This document shows, piece after piece, positions 1-9,392 of a DNA stretch of 64,000 nt. The translations under genes were made by a program, and so were the position numbers. The notes beneath the pieces were generated by a model. It was not told where the DNA came from, ran no database searches, and saw nothing but the letters and a program-made list of their open reading frames with translations. Numbering within the stretch: the first letter of the stretch is position 1; every line of letters starts with the position of its first letter. This DNA is from an uncultured Schlesneria sp. (GTDB taxonomy: Bacteria; Planctomycetota; Planctomycetia; Planctomycetales; Planctomycetaceae), in contig CAIVEI010000113.1 in the NCBI GenBank assembly GCA_903904835.1, positions 38,143 to 102,142 of the forward strand, in the 5' to 3' direction.

Positions 1-101
1 GCTTTATGCTCGTCAAAGATGGCATCGAACAACGCATGAAATGATTCCTCTAAAGACAATTCAACAATTGCCTCGAAAGTTTGATTAGAACCGACCAACA
101 T
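1..101 (-). CDS. possible 5' end of a truncated unknown gene
   Basis: Reading leftward from an ATG at 99-101, the frame stays open to the window edge (33 codons). The product begins MLVGSNQTFEAIVE and continues as an acidic, helix-like sequence. No clear ribosome binding site precedes the ATG. A second ATG at 35-37, in a different frame, has an AGAGGA-like site upstream and is an alternative start. No function can be given. This is the least certain gene call here and could be chance. Confidence 0.25.
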   Translation of the reverse strand, partial: MLVGSNQTFEAIVELSLEESFHALFDAIFDEHK

Positions 102-303
102 GAACCAGGTGTCGCAGGACCTTGCGCCACAGAGATCGTATCGAAATCTTGTTTCTTTTGTCAGGAACCCAGTGAATCGACGCAGTTGAATCACGCGCGT
201 CGCACGACCGAATGAGCATAAGGACGCCTTTTTCTCGTCGTTCAAGCCAGACCCCAGGTGCGCCGCCTGCGTCAACCCTTGGATTCTTTAACCCCAAAGA
301 ATG

Positions 304-332
304 AAAAAAGGTGCCGGCAAGAAACCGGCACC
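304..332 (-). terminator. rho-independent terminator after the YTV-like gene
   Basis: On the minus strand a perfect 8-bp stem, GGTGCCGG/CCGGCACC, encloses a 7-nt loop and is followed directly by TTTTTT. It lies about 50 bp past the stop codon at 380, where the valine-rich secreted protein gene should end. The stem and T-run are as good as textbook intrinsic terminators. Confidence 0.85.
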
Positions 333-379
333 CGGTGGGGAAAAACATTCAGTCGTCGATGTGATCAACAAGCAGTGAT

Positions 380-1633
380 TTACCGGGTAGAGTCGGCGAT
401 GGCGATCGCCGCGGACTGGCCACCAGGTTGTGGAGAAGACGAGGCTGGGGTCCGAGCGACCCACTGATTAACGCGAACTACGGAGGGACTCGAAAACTTA
501 CGGGCAGGAACAGTTGATTCAGTCGTCCGAGCAGGTGCCGCTGAATCGCTCAACTGTGTTTCAACAGAGTTTGAAGATTTGTACGAGGTACCATTCTTCT
601 TGAACTGATCAGCGTCCAGAGTATCGTCTCGTTCTGCTGATCGCGGTGCTTTTTGACCTGAAGCTCGTTGATCGGGAGTTGGCTTCAATGTCGTCGCTGG
701 TGCTCCTTCGGTTGATGGAGCACTTCCTACGGCTGTACTTCCGATCGGAGCATAAGAAAGTCGTGTCCCTGTCTGAACGGTTTTTACGACGGTCATCGGC
801 TTCATCACGGTGATTTCTGTCGGCTCGTAGACAATTCGACTTTGAGCGACCTTGCGAGTCGTTTGTGTTGGTTGCAATGTTGTGACGTTGTAAGTCACTT
901 GTTTCATCCCCGGAACCGCAACCTGCTTTGTATAAGGTTGTGTGCAAGTCATCGTTTGTGGGACAAACGTTCGTTGCTGTCGGTACATCGGAGTGAACGC
1001 GTTTCGCAAATCGTAGCTGGCTCGGTTCATGAAGCCGGCGGCATTAGGACGATTGTCGTACTGCCACGAGGGGACGCGGCCTGTGGGGACGTTATTGGTC
1101 ACCCAGTAGCCAACTTGCTTTTGCGTGGTTTTGTATTCCGTCACATTGTGATAATCGACCGTCGAAACATTTGCGGTCCGCTGTTCCGTGACCGGACGCA
1201 TTTCGGTGACCATCTGATCGACGTATTCGGTTTTGACGACCGGTCGGTTGACCGTCTGCTTGACCGGATGGTACTCCGTCACGTGGACGTCCTGCACAAC
1301 CGGATGAACGATTGTTTGCATTGGCTGTACTTTAACCGTCTGAACGACGGGAACATGAACGACCTGGACAGGCTGTTCGATGTAGCAACCAACTGGTGGA
1401 CCGCTTTGAGCCGCGTTGCTATAAGCGTAGGACGCGGTCGTCATCGGCGCGGCAGAATAGGCCGATGCCGTTTGTCGCATAATTGGTGGCGTTCCCATAT
1501 ACGGTGGGGCGGAGCAACCGCAGCTGCGTCCCCCTCCGAAACCGGAAAACCACTGTGCGGATGCCGTTCCGCTGAGACTTAACACGGTGAGGCTGGCAAA
1601 CAATGTGGCCAGTCCGAACGATGATCGGGGCAT
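380..1633 (-). CDS. secreted valine-rich YTV-like repeat protein
   Basis: The 417-residue product starts with an export signal (MPRSSFGLATLFASLTVLSL...GTASAQ). A Gly/Cys/Pro-rich stretch follows (SCGCSAPPY). From about residue 90 to 300 there are degenerate Val/Thr/Pro repeats of the type PVVQTVKVQPMQTIVHPV. The C terminus is low-complexity. Valine-rich repeats of this kind resemble the planctomycete YTV family of extracellular proteins, so a cell-envelope role is likely; the exact role is unknown. I chose the ATG at 1633 because TAGGAAGG lies just upstream and the signal peptide begins there; the frame is open for 29 further codons upstream. A terminator follows the gene at 304-332. Confidence 0.8.
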   Translation of the reverse strand: MPRSSFGLATLFASLTVLSLSGTASAQWFSGFGGGRSCGCSAPPYMGTPPIMRQTASAYSAAPMTTASYAYSNAAQSGPPVGCYIEQPVQVVHVPVVQTVKVQPMQTIVHPVVQDVHVTEYHPVKQTVNRPVVKTEYVDQMVTEMRPVTEQRTANVSTVDYHNVTEYKTTQKQVGYWVTNNVPTGRVPSWQYDNRPNAAGFMNRASYDLRNAFTPMYRQQRTFVPQTMTCTQPYTKQVAVPGMKQVTYNVTTLQPTQTTRKVAQSRIVYEPTEITVMKPMTVVKTVQTGTRLSYAPIGSTAVGSAPSTEGAPATTLKPTPDQRASGQKAPRSAERDDTLDADQFKKNGTSYKSSNSVETQLSDSAAPARTTESTVPARKFSSPSVVRVNQWVARTPASSSPQPGGQSAAIAIADSTR

Positions 1634-1817
1634 GGAAACCTTCCTACCTGAAAACCTGAGGTCTGAAAGCGGTGATGTGAAAGCGCTGAGGTGAATTGTG
1701 AAGGGATGCTTCGGCAGCAATTGCTTGTGAAAAGCGATTGGCTGGTCGAAGCGGGCGGATTTTTAGAAGAATCTCGATTTTCGGTCAAGACCGTAACTTC
1801 GATCGCCGACACGAATG

Positions 1818-4800
1818 TCATTTACCCAAAACATGAATCGTGTTGTGGATCAAGCCATTGAACAATTCGCCGTTCGACCCGATCAGCTTATATTCGATCG
1901 ACATGCACCATGTTGGTTCGATCTCGGGAAGCTCAATACTGACGGTCCGTCGATCGTCCGAAAGTGTCACTGAGGAGACCTTTAATTCCTTTTCGTTGTA
2001 ATGGTTCGACCCATAATTGGCAGTCCGCTTTAATGACCAGGTGCGAACCACGAAACGACTGGGGTCGAGTGATTTAACGGGATCAACGGGATCGCCGAAT
2101 CGAATCTGCATCCCGTGTTCTCCTGCATGCAATCCGATCGGCAGATGAGCCGGTCGTCCGGTCGCACGAATGCGGTAGAAACCGCCAGGCTGAGTGGCAT
2201 TACCGGCCCACGCGAACATTCCGCAGGTGTATAGCTGGCCGTCAACCGGATGAAACCGGCCCCGCATGATTCCGGTCGGAAAGATTGGCAAAGGTAATTC
2301 GCACATCCCACCCTGCACCAGCTTCGACGGTTCCCTGCCCCCGTCTGGATTGGTTCGAGTGATCGTTTCAAACGGGACAACGTACACCTTTCCATAGCCG
2401 TACGAGAGATTGAGTAATGAACCTTTGAGCGGTCCCCATTTCTCGCTGGTGACCCAAAGCAATTCCGCTGGTGACCGATCAAAAGCATTCGTGATCCAGC
2501 ACAACGGTGGCTGAGCGGCACCGTCGGACGAGTCGGTCACGTCGTGATAGCCGAACATATTTCCGTAGAACGGTGGTGACTCACCCGGCTTGGCGGGCGT
2601 GACCCAATTGATTCGGTTCTTGGGATTCCAATGTCCTTCCTGGTCGGTGACGATGAATGTCCCGTCGGGATTCAGGCAAACACCATTAGCCGCACGAAAG
2701 CCATTGGCCACAATTTCCGTCCGTGACCCATCGGAACTGACTTTCAACAGCGTCCCATGTTGAGGGACAACCGCAGGCAATGCGTGACGCGCTGATTTGG
2801 CGTAGTAAAAATTTCCTTCGGGGTCGGTCTGCAAGCCCATGGCGAATTCGTGAAAGTGCTCGGTCACCTGGTGATCGCTGTTAAAGCATTCGATGAAATC
2901 GGTTTCGCCATCTCCGTTCAGATCTCGCAGGATTGCAATCTGATCTCGGCAGGTGACGTAGATCTGATCATCAACAATTTTCAGTCCGAGCGGCTGAAAC
3001 AGTCCATTCGCAATCCGCCGCCATGTTAATTGTCGTGGCGACGTCAAATCCGCAGAACCGGGTGCTGAGCGCGTCGACTTCACTCCGCCGTTGCCGTTTT
3101 GAACAAGGTCGTGTTTGCCGAGAATGCCACTCACCAGCCAGACATCCCCGTCCCAGGAGCAAACGGCCATTCGGTCGCCGTCAGGGTAAAAGTCAAATCC
3201 GGTCAGCCGAAGTTGAGCGAACCAAGGATTATTCACAGGAATGGTAAAAACGTCGGCAGCAAAAGGGCCGTTGTCAGGGCCAACCACGATTTCTGTTTTC
3301 AGTTCGCCTGGCCATCGCTGTGGACCACCGTGAGTTAACGATGTGAGATCCAACGGAGGTTGACTTACCAACGCGGTCAGGACCTCAGGCCCGACAAAAT
3401 GCCGAAGCGGAGCCACGGAGAGCACAAACTTTAACGATTCATTCCCAGCAGGCAGACTCAGCAGTAAACATCCGCCATCACCGCGCAGCCATTTTGCACC
3501 CTTTGGGGTCGGCGATAGCCCTGCCGCAATGTGGACATTCGTTTCATCGAACGGGGCTGTACCGGCACCGGTCACGCGACCATCATGTCCCCGTCCAGAC
3601 TCATCCTTTCTCACGTCGTTGCTGGCATCGTTCAACGGCCACGACGCCACAAGGTGTTCGTCTTTCAAATCTACCGAGGAGTCTTGTAGTTTTGGTCGCG
3701 TCACCACCTTTTGAAAGAATCGGACGTTACTGAGGTAACCGACGAAGAATGTCGGGTCGGGGAAGTTTGGTGTTGTGTAGCCAATTCGAATGGTCTGTTT
3801 GTCGGCTTTGGCCTGTGGTTTCAATGCCCTCTGGCCATCAACCTTCCCGTCAACAAACAGCGTTACCTTGCCAGATTTTTGTTCCCAAGTCATAGCAACA
3901 TCGTGCCATTGATCGTCGGCAACGTTAGCTTTTCCCACCACGGCTCCGACCCAGCCGATGTCAAACGTCAGTCGACTCCCTCGAACAAAAAGGCTCTTCC
4001 CATTCGCCGCCCAATTTCCTTCGGTCGGCGCCTGGCAAAAAATGGTCCCCCCTGTCTTTGTCTTGATTTTTGCTGAGATTGTGTAGTCGCGGTCGGTCAG
4101 ATCAAAGTCGTCGAATTTATCGATATCGATTCGTGTCTGTCCGCTGAAAAATTGCCCCTGAGCGTTCCCTGTTGGAGCCGGCAACGGATCGGGGATTAAT
4201 ACTGCGACGGTTCGTGGATCAGTTTGAGATGCCGTTCCGACACCAGCCTCCAGTATGTTCGCCGCACGTTTGGGATGAGTCGCGACTTTCAGCAATAAGT
4301 TCTTTGGTCGGGGGCCGATTTGAAAAGTCCGTGTGTAAACGGAAGTGCTGAGATCCTGCTTAAGATCCGATGAGCCCCTCTTTTCAGAACTTTCCGGGCG
4401 GTCAGGACTGGATTCAATTACGCTGGTCACACCTGGCATTTCCAGAATGTTCGTACGACCGACCTTATACGACAGAATGACCTGATCGCCAAACTGATAA
4501 AGGCCGCGATAACGCCCCCAGTCACGTGGCAACGGGCCGTAGTGCCTGTTGTCTCGCCCAATAACTCGTGGATCATCGAACGAACTCGTGTCGGGATTGG
4601 CCCAGGCTGGTCCCGTGGGATTGAAGATTTGAACCTCCCCTGAAACGCGAGGATGACTATTATGTCGACCGTCAAAATTGATGCCGTGCCAGTCAATGAA
4701 GTTTGAGGACTGTTGCGGCTGGGCACTCCAGGCTGCCGCCATGCGCAATGTGTCGTGATCGAAAACCTGCCAGTGCGCGCCGCGTGAAACTCCGCCGGGT

Positions 4801-5954
4801 CCGGAATCCAGTCGGACGGCGACCCCTTTCTGGGCGAAGTTCGATCCGTCGCTGCCAACTTCGTACGTCGCCGTCAGAAACGGTCCGTAATTCATTGAAG
4901 ACCAGGGTTCGACATTTGACGGAGATGGACCACGCGAGCTTCCCTTGGGCAATGAAGCAAGATACTCAGCGTCGATTGTCGCGTATTGTGAGGGATTATG
5001 CGGTTTGAGATACGTTTCGCGAACGTAGTGAATCACATCGTACTTCTGCTGAGGGACCATCCAGGTCTGCGGAGCCATCAACCCAAAACCGTGTGTCAGC
5101 GTGTGGTACATTCGATAGGGATCGTGACCATTCTTAAACTTTCCCTGGGCGAATTTCAAAGATGTGGGAAGTGAACCTGGCTGGTCCTTGGTGCCGTGAC
5201 AGTTAACGCATAGCCGCGAATAAATCGCCTCACCCCGTTGGAACGCTTTGTCGTTCAGATCGCGAAGCAGGCTGGCATGATCGATGTCACGTTCATAATC
5301 AGGCAATACAAATGCGATCAGCGATGCCGGCGGCTGCAATTGTTTTGCCGTCTCGGGGCCACTTTCGGCAATCGCAATCAGGTAAGCCATCAGATCGAGA
5401 AACTGCTGACGGTTTGCCAGGACATTAACTTGTCCTGCGGGCATAATCGAAGTCTTGCCTGTGACGCGTTCTTCAATCTGCGATTTGGCCAAAGTCACCG
5501 TTTCGCCAATCCGTGCTACATCGCGCAGGACAAGTGTGTCGTCAGTCTCTTCGACAAATAGACCGGTAACGGTCCTTCCGTCGGTCAGTTGAACGATGAC
5601 CGGTTCAAATCCTTTCCGAATGACTTTGGATGGTTCGAGGATTGACTCAACCAATGATTCGGCAAGTGATTCAGCCTTCACGTTTTTTTCGAGACGCGTC
5701 AGGTCGGGTCCCAGGACCGGCAAGCTGGAGGCCTGGCCGACGGTATGACACTTTGAGCAGGCGAGAAACGGCTGGTGGAAGACAATCGCCCCGCGTTTGG
5801 GGTCCCCCGCACTTCTTGCCGATTTTGCAAGCGACGCTGGTCCTTCCGCGACAAGCTGATCCTGCAATGTTCTTCCCTGTCCCCAGGCTGTGCCAACGAG
5901 TCCGTGTAGCAACAGGCAGAAACAACAAACTCGACCCGTAAAGGAATATTTCAT
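1818..5954 (-). CDS. giant secreted cytochrome c / LamG / dehydrogenase-like protein (DUF6797 type)
   Basis: This 1378-residue protein has a cleavable signal (ending near TAWGQG). Two haem c sites follow: CSKCH at residues 66-70 and CVNCH at 249-253. A LamG/concanavalin-like domain lies at roughly 585-755 and includes DRDYTISAKIKT. The last third, about 900-1280, is propeller-like and resembles the membrane-bound dehydrogenases of planctomycetes (NGVCLNPDGTFIVTDQ). The combination matches the planctomycete DUF6797 family: periplasmic electron-transfer proteins probably acting on carbohydrate-derived substrates. The substrate is not visible in the sequence. The gene is monocistronic; nearest neighbours are 184 bp downstream and 421 bp upstream. 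Confidence 0.9.
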   Translation of the reverse strand: MKYSFTGRVCCFCLLLHGLVGTAWGQGRTLQDQLVAEGPASLAKSARSAGDPKRGAIVFHQPFLACSKCHTVGQASSLPVLGPDLTRLEKNVKAESLAESLVESILEPSKVIRKGFEPVIVQLTDGRTVTGLFVEETDDTLVLRDVARIGETVTLAKSQIEERVTGKTSIMPAGQVNVLANRQQFLDLMAYLIAIAESGPETAKQLQPPASLIAFVLPDYERDIDHASLLRDLNDKAFQRGEAIYSRLCVNCHGTKDQPGSLPTSLKFAQGKFKNGHDPYRMYHTLTHGFGLMAPQTWMVPQQKYDVIHYVRETYLKPHNPSQYATIDAEYLASLPKGSSRGPSPSNVEPWSSMNYGPFLTATYEVGSDGSNFAQKGVAVRLDSGPGGVSRGAHWQVFDHDTLRMAAAWSAQPQQSSNFIDWHGINFDGRHNSHPRVSGEVQIFNPTGPAWANPDTSSFDDPRVIGRDNRHYGPLPRDWGRYRGLYQFGDQVILSYKVGRTNILEMPGVTSVIESSPDRPESSEKRGSSDLKQDLSTSVYTRTFQIGPRPKNLLLKVATHPKRAANILEAGVGTASQTDPRTVAVLIPDPLPAPTGNAQGQFFSGQTRIDIDKFDDFDLTDRDYTISAKIKTKTGGTIFCQAPTEGNWAANGKSLFVRGSRLTFDIGWVGAVVGKANVADDQWHDVAMTWEQKSGKVTLFVDGKVDGQRALKPQAKADKQTIRIGYTTPNFPDPTFFVGYLSNVRFFQKVVTRPKLQDSSVDLKDEHLVASWPLNDASNDVRKDESGRGHDGRVTGAGTAPFDETNVHIAAGLSPTPKGAKWLRGDGGCLLLSLPAGNESLKFVLSVAPLRHFVGPEVLTALVSQPPLDLTSLTHGGPQRWPGELKTEIVVGPDNGPFAADVFTIPVNNPWFAQLRLTGFDFYPDGDRMAVCSWDGDVWLVSGILGKHDLVQNGNGGVKSTRSAPGSADLTSPRQLTWRRIANGLFQPLGLKIVDDQIYVTCRDQIAILRDLNGDGETDFIECFNSDHQVTEHFHEFAMGLQTDPEGNFYYAKSARHALPAVVPQHGTLLKVSSDGSRTEIVANGFRAANGVCLNPDGTFIVTDQEGHWNPKNRINWVTPAKPGESPPFYGNMFGYHDVTDSSDGAAQPPLCWITNAFDRSPAELLWVTSEKWGPLKGSLLNLSYGYGKVYVVPFETITRTNPDGGREPSKLVQGGMCELPLPIFPTGIMRGRFHPVDGQLYTCGMFAWAGNATQPGGFYRIRATGRPAHLPIGLHAGEHGMQIRFGDPVDPVKSLDPSRFVVRTWSLKRTANYGSNHYNEKELKVSSVTLSDDRRTVSIELPEIEPTWCMSIEYKLIGSNGELFNGLIHNTIHVLGK

Positions 5955-6375
5955 TGAAAGGTTCTTCGTTTAATGAGCAAAACACGGTCAAGCCAGTTTC
6001 CACTGCGCGGCAGGGAGTCGCGAAACACATCGAGATATCGTGTTGCTTGAACTTGATTGATAGTCACATTCCGACCATTGTCGGTCACGCTGTTCCACTC
6101 GATTGTGCAATGCAATATTGGTTCTGACAAGCGGCAACGAGACAACCTGTTGCTCAACACGATTCCATATTTCAACGGTCCAGCCGGGGCATAAACGGAA
6201 AACGGATATCCCTGGCTTACGGACAACTGAATTGAATCTGAGTACCCTTCGTAACACGATAAGAGTTCGGTGTTTCGACCCGTCGAGTACGGCGATACGA
6301 TACATAACAAAGCCTGTTCAAGACTCGGTCGAATTGGGTCGCTTTTCATTCTTACGACGAGGAGCGGAGGTCAAA
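5955..6375. other. divergent intergenic region
   Basis: This 421-bp gap lies between two divergently transcribed genes and should hold promoters for both. Open frames in it lack a convincing start site or recognisable protein. I see no repeat, RNA gene or clear promoter motif. Confidence 0.5.
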
Positions 6376-6969
6376 ATGTCAACTGCTGTGGCTCGGAATC
6401 ACCTCGGCCCAACCGATGCCGGGCGATGGTTGACACGAGACGAATTTGCGACGGCGCAATTTCAAGAACCCTACATCTACGAACGTGTCATGGGGAGGCT
6501 GTTGGTCTTGAGTCCCGCAGGGCCAGAGCATCGATTCGTATCAAGGCCTTTCCGTCGACAACTCAGCGGCTATTGGGATCGTCACCCTGATCTTGTGGAC
6601 GATGTCGATATTGAAGGCTGGGTCGCGACAAGCGAAGACAACGACCGATTGCCTGACATCTGCGTCTATCTGGCAGGTTCCTCGTCGCACGAAGTTGTTC
6701 CGAACCGAGTACCCGATTTGGTGTTCGAGTTTGTCAGTGGAAATCGATCGGACCAGGAACGGGACTATGTTCAGAAGCGGCAGGAGTACCACCAGATTGG
6801 AGTTCGCCAGTACGTGATTGTTGACCGGCTGAAAAGGGAGGTCCTTGTCTTGCGCTGGCAACCAAGTGACTACGACACCGCGATTTTGACAATCGACGAA
6901 ACGTATACAACCCCTCTCCTTCCCGGATTAGAAATCCGTGTCGCAGAAGCTTTTTCCAGCAAGGATTAA
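6376..6969 (+). CDS. Uma2-family (DUF820) nuclease-fold protein
   Basis: The 197-residue product has the DUF820/Uma2 layout. It has an N-terminal LTRDEF...YIYERVMGRLLVLSP strand region. The PD-(D/E)xK-like core follows: LPDICVYL, then VPDLVFEFVSGN with the acidic E, then QKRQEYHQIGVRQYVIVD. Such proteins are abundant in planctomycetes and cyanobacteria and are predicted endonuclease-fold proteins of unknown biological role. The start is the ATG at 6376, preceded by GGAGCGGAGG at good spacing; the frame is open upstream but without a better site. It converges with the DUF1559 gene 20 bp downstream. Confidence 0.85.
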   Translation: MSTAVARNHLGPTDAGRWLTRDEFATAQFQEPYIYERVMGRLLVLSPAGPEHRFVSRPFRRQLSGYWDRHPDLVDDVDIEGWVATSEDNDRLPDICVYLAGSSSHEVVPNRVPDLVFEFVSGNRSDQERDYVQKRQEYHQIGVRQYVIVDRLKREVLVLRWQPSDYDTAILTIDETYTTPLLPGLEIRVAEAFSSKD

Positions 6970-6989
6970 TCGATTGTTTCGACCGATCA

Positions 6990-7841
6990 TTAAAAGCCGG
7001 AAATCTGTTCGCCGCCGTTGCGCGTGATCAAAGATTGATAGATCTTCGGGTCAATATTAATCGAGACAAACCGCACGGAACCGTCCGCCATGAGGACATG
7101 AGCGCCTCCCGTATGCTTGCTGCTGGCACCGTTCGGGTCGACGACTCCTTTGACGGTTGCTGCGTTAATGTCCTGCGGCTTCATCCAGGGGATATTGAGT
7201 CCACAGCCTTCGACAATCATCAGTGTATTGGATGTGCCATCACTGATATCACGAAGTGGTACACATTTGCCATCACCCAAGGCGGTATTGCTGCCGGTGA
7301 TCGTGACGTAGGCCGTATTCGTGCTGCCGGGGATCGTGTGCGAAGGACACCCGTAAACCACCGGCAATGGATTGAGCAAACCCGAATTCGAGGGGCTGTC
7401 CCAGGCATCGTCAAATTGATAGGAGTTAAATCGACCAGCCTCGCCGAGAAATGGCAGGATTGAAACTCGCCAACTCAGTTTTGGCTCCCCCTCAAGGTCA
7501 TTCAGATGTGCCGCCGGGAATAAAGTGAAAGTGTCATGGTAATTATGTAGCGCAAGTCCAATCTGCTTGAGATTATTCTTGCACTGAGTTCGGCGAGCCG
7601 CCTCGCGAGCCTGTTGCACCGCAGGCAACAGTAACGCGATCAAAAAGCAGACACCGAAAAACATGACGGCACATGCGGCGACCGCGATGATGGCGGTCGT
7701 CATGCTGCTTGAGCTGCCCCCCGACTTGGTTCGAGCGGCCTCGGGATTGCGACCCTTACCCTGTTTCAGCCTCTCACCACAAAAGGGACAAAAATTATCT
7801 TTGGCGGAAATATCTTCCGCACAGCTCGGGCAAGTCGCCAT
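6990..7841 (-). CDS. DUF1559 protein with N-terminal zinc ribbon
   Basis: The 283-residue protein opens with a zinc-ribbon motif (CPSC...CPFCGERL, residues 4-24). One membrane segment follows at about 50-72. Next is the DUF1559 core LLPAVQQAREAARRTQCKNN...GLALHNYHD. The C-terminal HTGGAHVLMADGSVRFVS is the H-x9-DG motif of this planctomycete family. Most DUF1559 proteins begin with a prepilin-type cleavage motif; here that end is replaced by zinc ribbon plus membrane anchor, so it is probably anchored facing outward with a cytoplasmic ribbon. Function is unknown, and pseudopilin-like assembly is only suggested for the family. Confidence 0.85.
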   Translation of the reverse strand: MATCPSCAEDISAKDNFCPFCGERLKQGKGRNPEAARTKSGGSSSSMTTAIIAVAACAVMFFGVCFLIALLLPAVQQAREAARRTQCKNNLKQIGLALHNYHDTFTLFPAAHLNDLEGEPKLSWRVSILPFLGEAGRFNSYQFDDAWDSPSNSGLLNPLPVVYGCPSHTIPGSTNTAYVTITGSNTALGDGKCVPLRDISDGTSNTLMIVEGCGLNIPWMKPQDINAATVKGVVDPNGASSKHTGGAHVLMADGSVRFVSINIDPKIYQSLITRNGGEQISGF

Positions 7842-7939
7842 GGTCGAATCCCTTTGAGCGAATTCTCAAACGAAATGATTGTGACATGATTCGACTGCAT
7901 TACCCTGTTCGAGTCAAACATGAACTGATCGCGCAGCCG

Positions 7940-8479
7940 CTACTTTTTCTTCCTGGCCAATTCAAATGAATGGGTGCTATCAGTTTTGCCACCCTTAAAG
8001 AGTACCCAATCAGCCTTGACGTGATCGGCATCGATGAAGGTATACGTGACTTGATGCATGTGATCTTCGGTTTCGATCTTTGCGTTTTCGGCCTTTGGAC
8101 AAACCAAAACGATCTGAGCCGGGTTCGATGTCTTTTCCTCTCGCATAAGTGGCCGGTTTTGCAGCATGCAATAGTGCGTCAGGGCCAACTTGCCGTCTTC
8201 CACATAGAACAGCGTGATCATTTCATGATCTGTTCCGCCAAAGAGGGTCTCTTGGACTGCGCTTCCCGCAGCGGTGGTCTTGTAAGTGACAGCGGCTCCA
8301 TGTTGACCATGGTCGCCCGGTCCACGAATCACTTCCCACTCGCCGCTTAACGATTTGATCCGATCAAAGCTGGACGGTTTCGTCGTCGCTTTGCCATCGG
8401 TCTTCTCTTCAGCCCGCGCGAACGACTCCCATGCCATCACCGAAACAATTAAAGCCAGACAGATTTGAACGGTCTTCAT
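7940..8479 (-). CDS. small secreted protein, DUF1579/lipocalin-like
   Basis: The 179-residue product has a signal peptide (MKTVQICLALIVSVMAWESFARAEE). A compact domain follows that starts FDRIKSLSGEWEVIRG and continues with beta-strand-like segments (MITLFYVEDGKLALTHYC). Planctomycetes encode many such proteins, which resemble DUF1579 or fatty-acid-binding-like barrels; no ligand is known. I prefer the second methionine (8479) because GGGAG sits 6 nt upstream, whereas the first start (8491) lacks a site. It lies about 100 bp upstream of the DUF1559 gene on the same strand. Confidence 0.7.
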   Translation of the reverse strand: MKTVQICLALIVSVMAWESFARAEEKTDGKATTKPSSFDRIKSLSGEWEVIRGPGDHGQHGAAVTYKTTAAGSAVQETLFGGTDHEMITLFYVEDGKLALTHYCMLQNRPLMREEKTSNPAQIVLVCPKAENAKIETEDHMHQVTYTFIDADHVKADWVLFKGGKTDSTHSFELARKKK

Positions 8480-8665
8480 GTTTGCTCCCATGGGTCAAAT
8501 GGACAGTATTCACTCTCTTGGATGGATCTCAAGCGACCGTGTCATCTTAACCGATCGCATTCGCCGTGAAACGCGATTGTTGAGAATCGGATGTTTAAAC
8601 AATACCAGAAGCCTCTTAAGTTCGGGCGAATTGCAATTTCATCTGTCGTCGACGCAAAGGCGTTG

Positions 8666-9379
8666 TCAAAGTGAATTCACGGGTTGTTTGATACGACCAT
8701 CTTCCATTTCGATGATCCGGTCCGCGACATTCAGGACGCGGTTGTCATGAGTCACCATCAGGATCGCAGAGCCATGATCTGTTGCCAGCCGCTGCAGAAG
8801 CTCGACGACTTCTCGGCCCGAATGACTGTCGAGTGCCGCAGTTGGCTCGTCAGCCAAAACCAGTTGAGGCCTCCCCACAAGAGCCCGTGCAATCGCCACC
8901 CGTTGCCGCTGGCCGCCTGATAGCTTAGCCGGGTAATAATCCATCCTGTCTTTCAGTCCGACCATTTCCAGAAGCTCGCTGACACGTTCTCGCGACTCGG
9001 TCGCCGTGACTTCCGGATGTAGCTGCATCGCCATGGCAACATTATCTCGCGCCGAGAGAAAATCCAGCAGATTATGGGCCTGAAAGATAAACCCGATCTG
9101 TCGCCTTGTTCGGACCAGATCGGCGACGCTCGCAGTTCTAAAATCGGTACCCAGGACGGTTAATTCCCCGGTTTTCACGTGACGAAGACCACCGACGAGC
9201 GTCAGGATCGTCGTCTTGCCGCTCCCCGAGGGGCCTGTGAGCAGCACGATTTCTCCTGGAAAAACATTGAAATTGATATCGAATAAGATCTGCTTGCAAA
9301 GGTCACCCTCACCGAACGAAAACGCTAAATGGTTGACGTTAACGATCGGCTCGGCAGTTCTATTCACGCAGTGAATCAT
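8666..9379 (-). CDS. devA: ABC exporter ATP-binding protein, DevA-like
   Basis: This 237-residue ATPase shows all nucleotide-binding motifs: Walker A GPSGSGKTT, Q-loop (FIFQAHN), signature LSGGQRQRVAIARAL, Walker B LVLADEPTAALDS and the switch histidine in MVTHDNR. It belongs to the MacB/LolD/DevA group that powers FtsX-type permeases. The neighbouring permease (7-13 bp upstream) and HlyD protein make a DevBCA-type tripartite exporter. The start at 9379 has GGGA 6 nt upstream; the ATG at 9385 is possible but leaves no spacing. Substrate is unknown; in cyanobacteria DevBCA exports glycolipids. Confidence 0.93.
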   Translation of the reverse strand: MIHCVNRTAEPIVNVNHLAFSFGEGDLCKQILFDINFNVFPGEIVLLTGPSGSGKTTILTLVGGLRHVKTGELTVLGTDFRTASVADLVRTRRQIGFIFQAHNLLDFLSARDNVAMAMQLHPEVTATESRERVSELLEMVGLKDRMDYYPAKLSGGQRQRVAIARALVGRPQLVLADEPTAALDSHSGREVVELLQRLATDHGSAILMVTHDNRVLNVADRIIEMEDGRIKQPVNSL

Positions 9380-9392
9380 TCGCATTCCCGTC

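Noticed and set aside
1579..1821. Short minus-strand frame between the YTV-like gene and the giant cytochrome gene
   Set aside because: Composition and lack of a start site point to a shadow frame.
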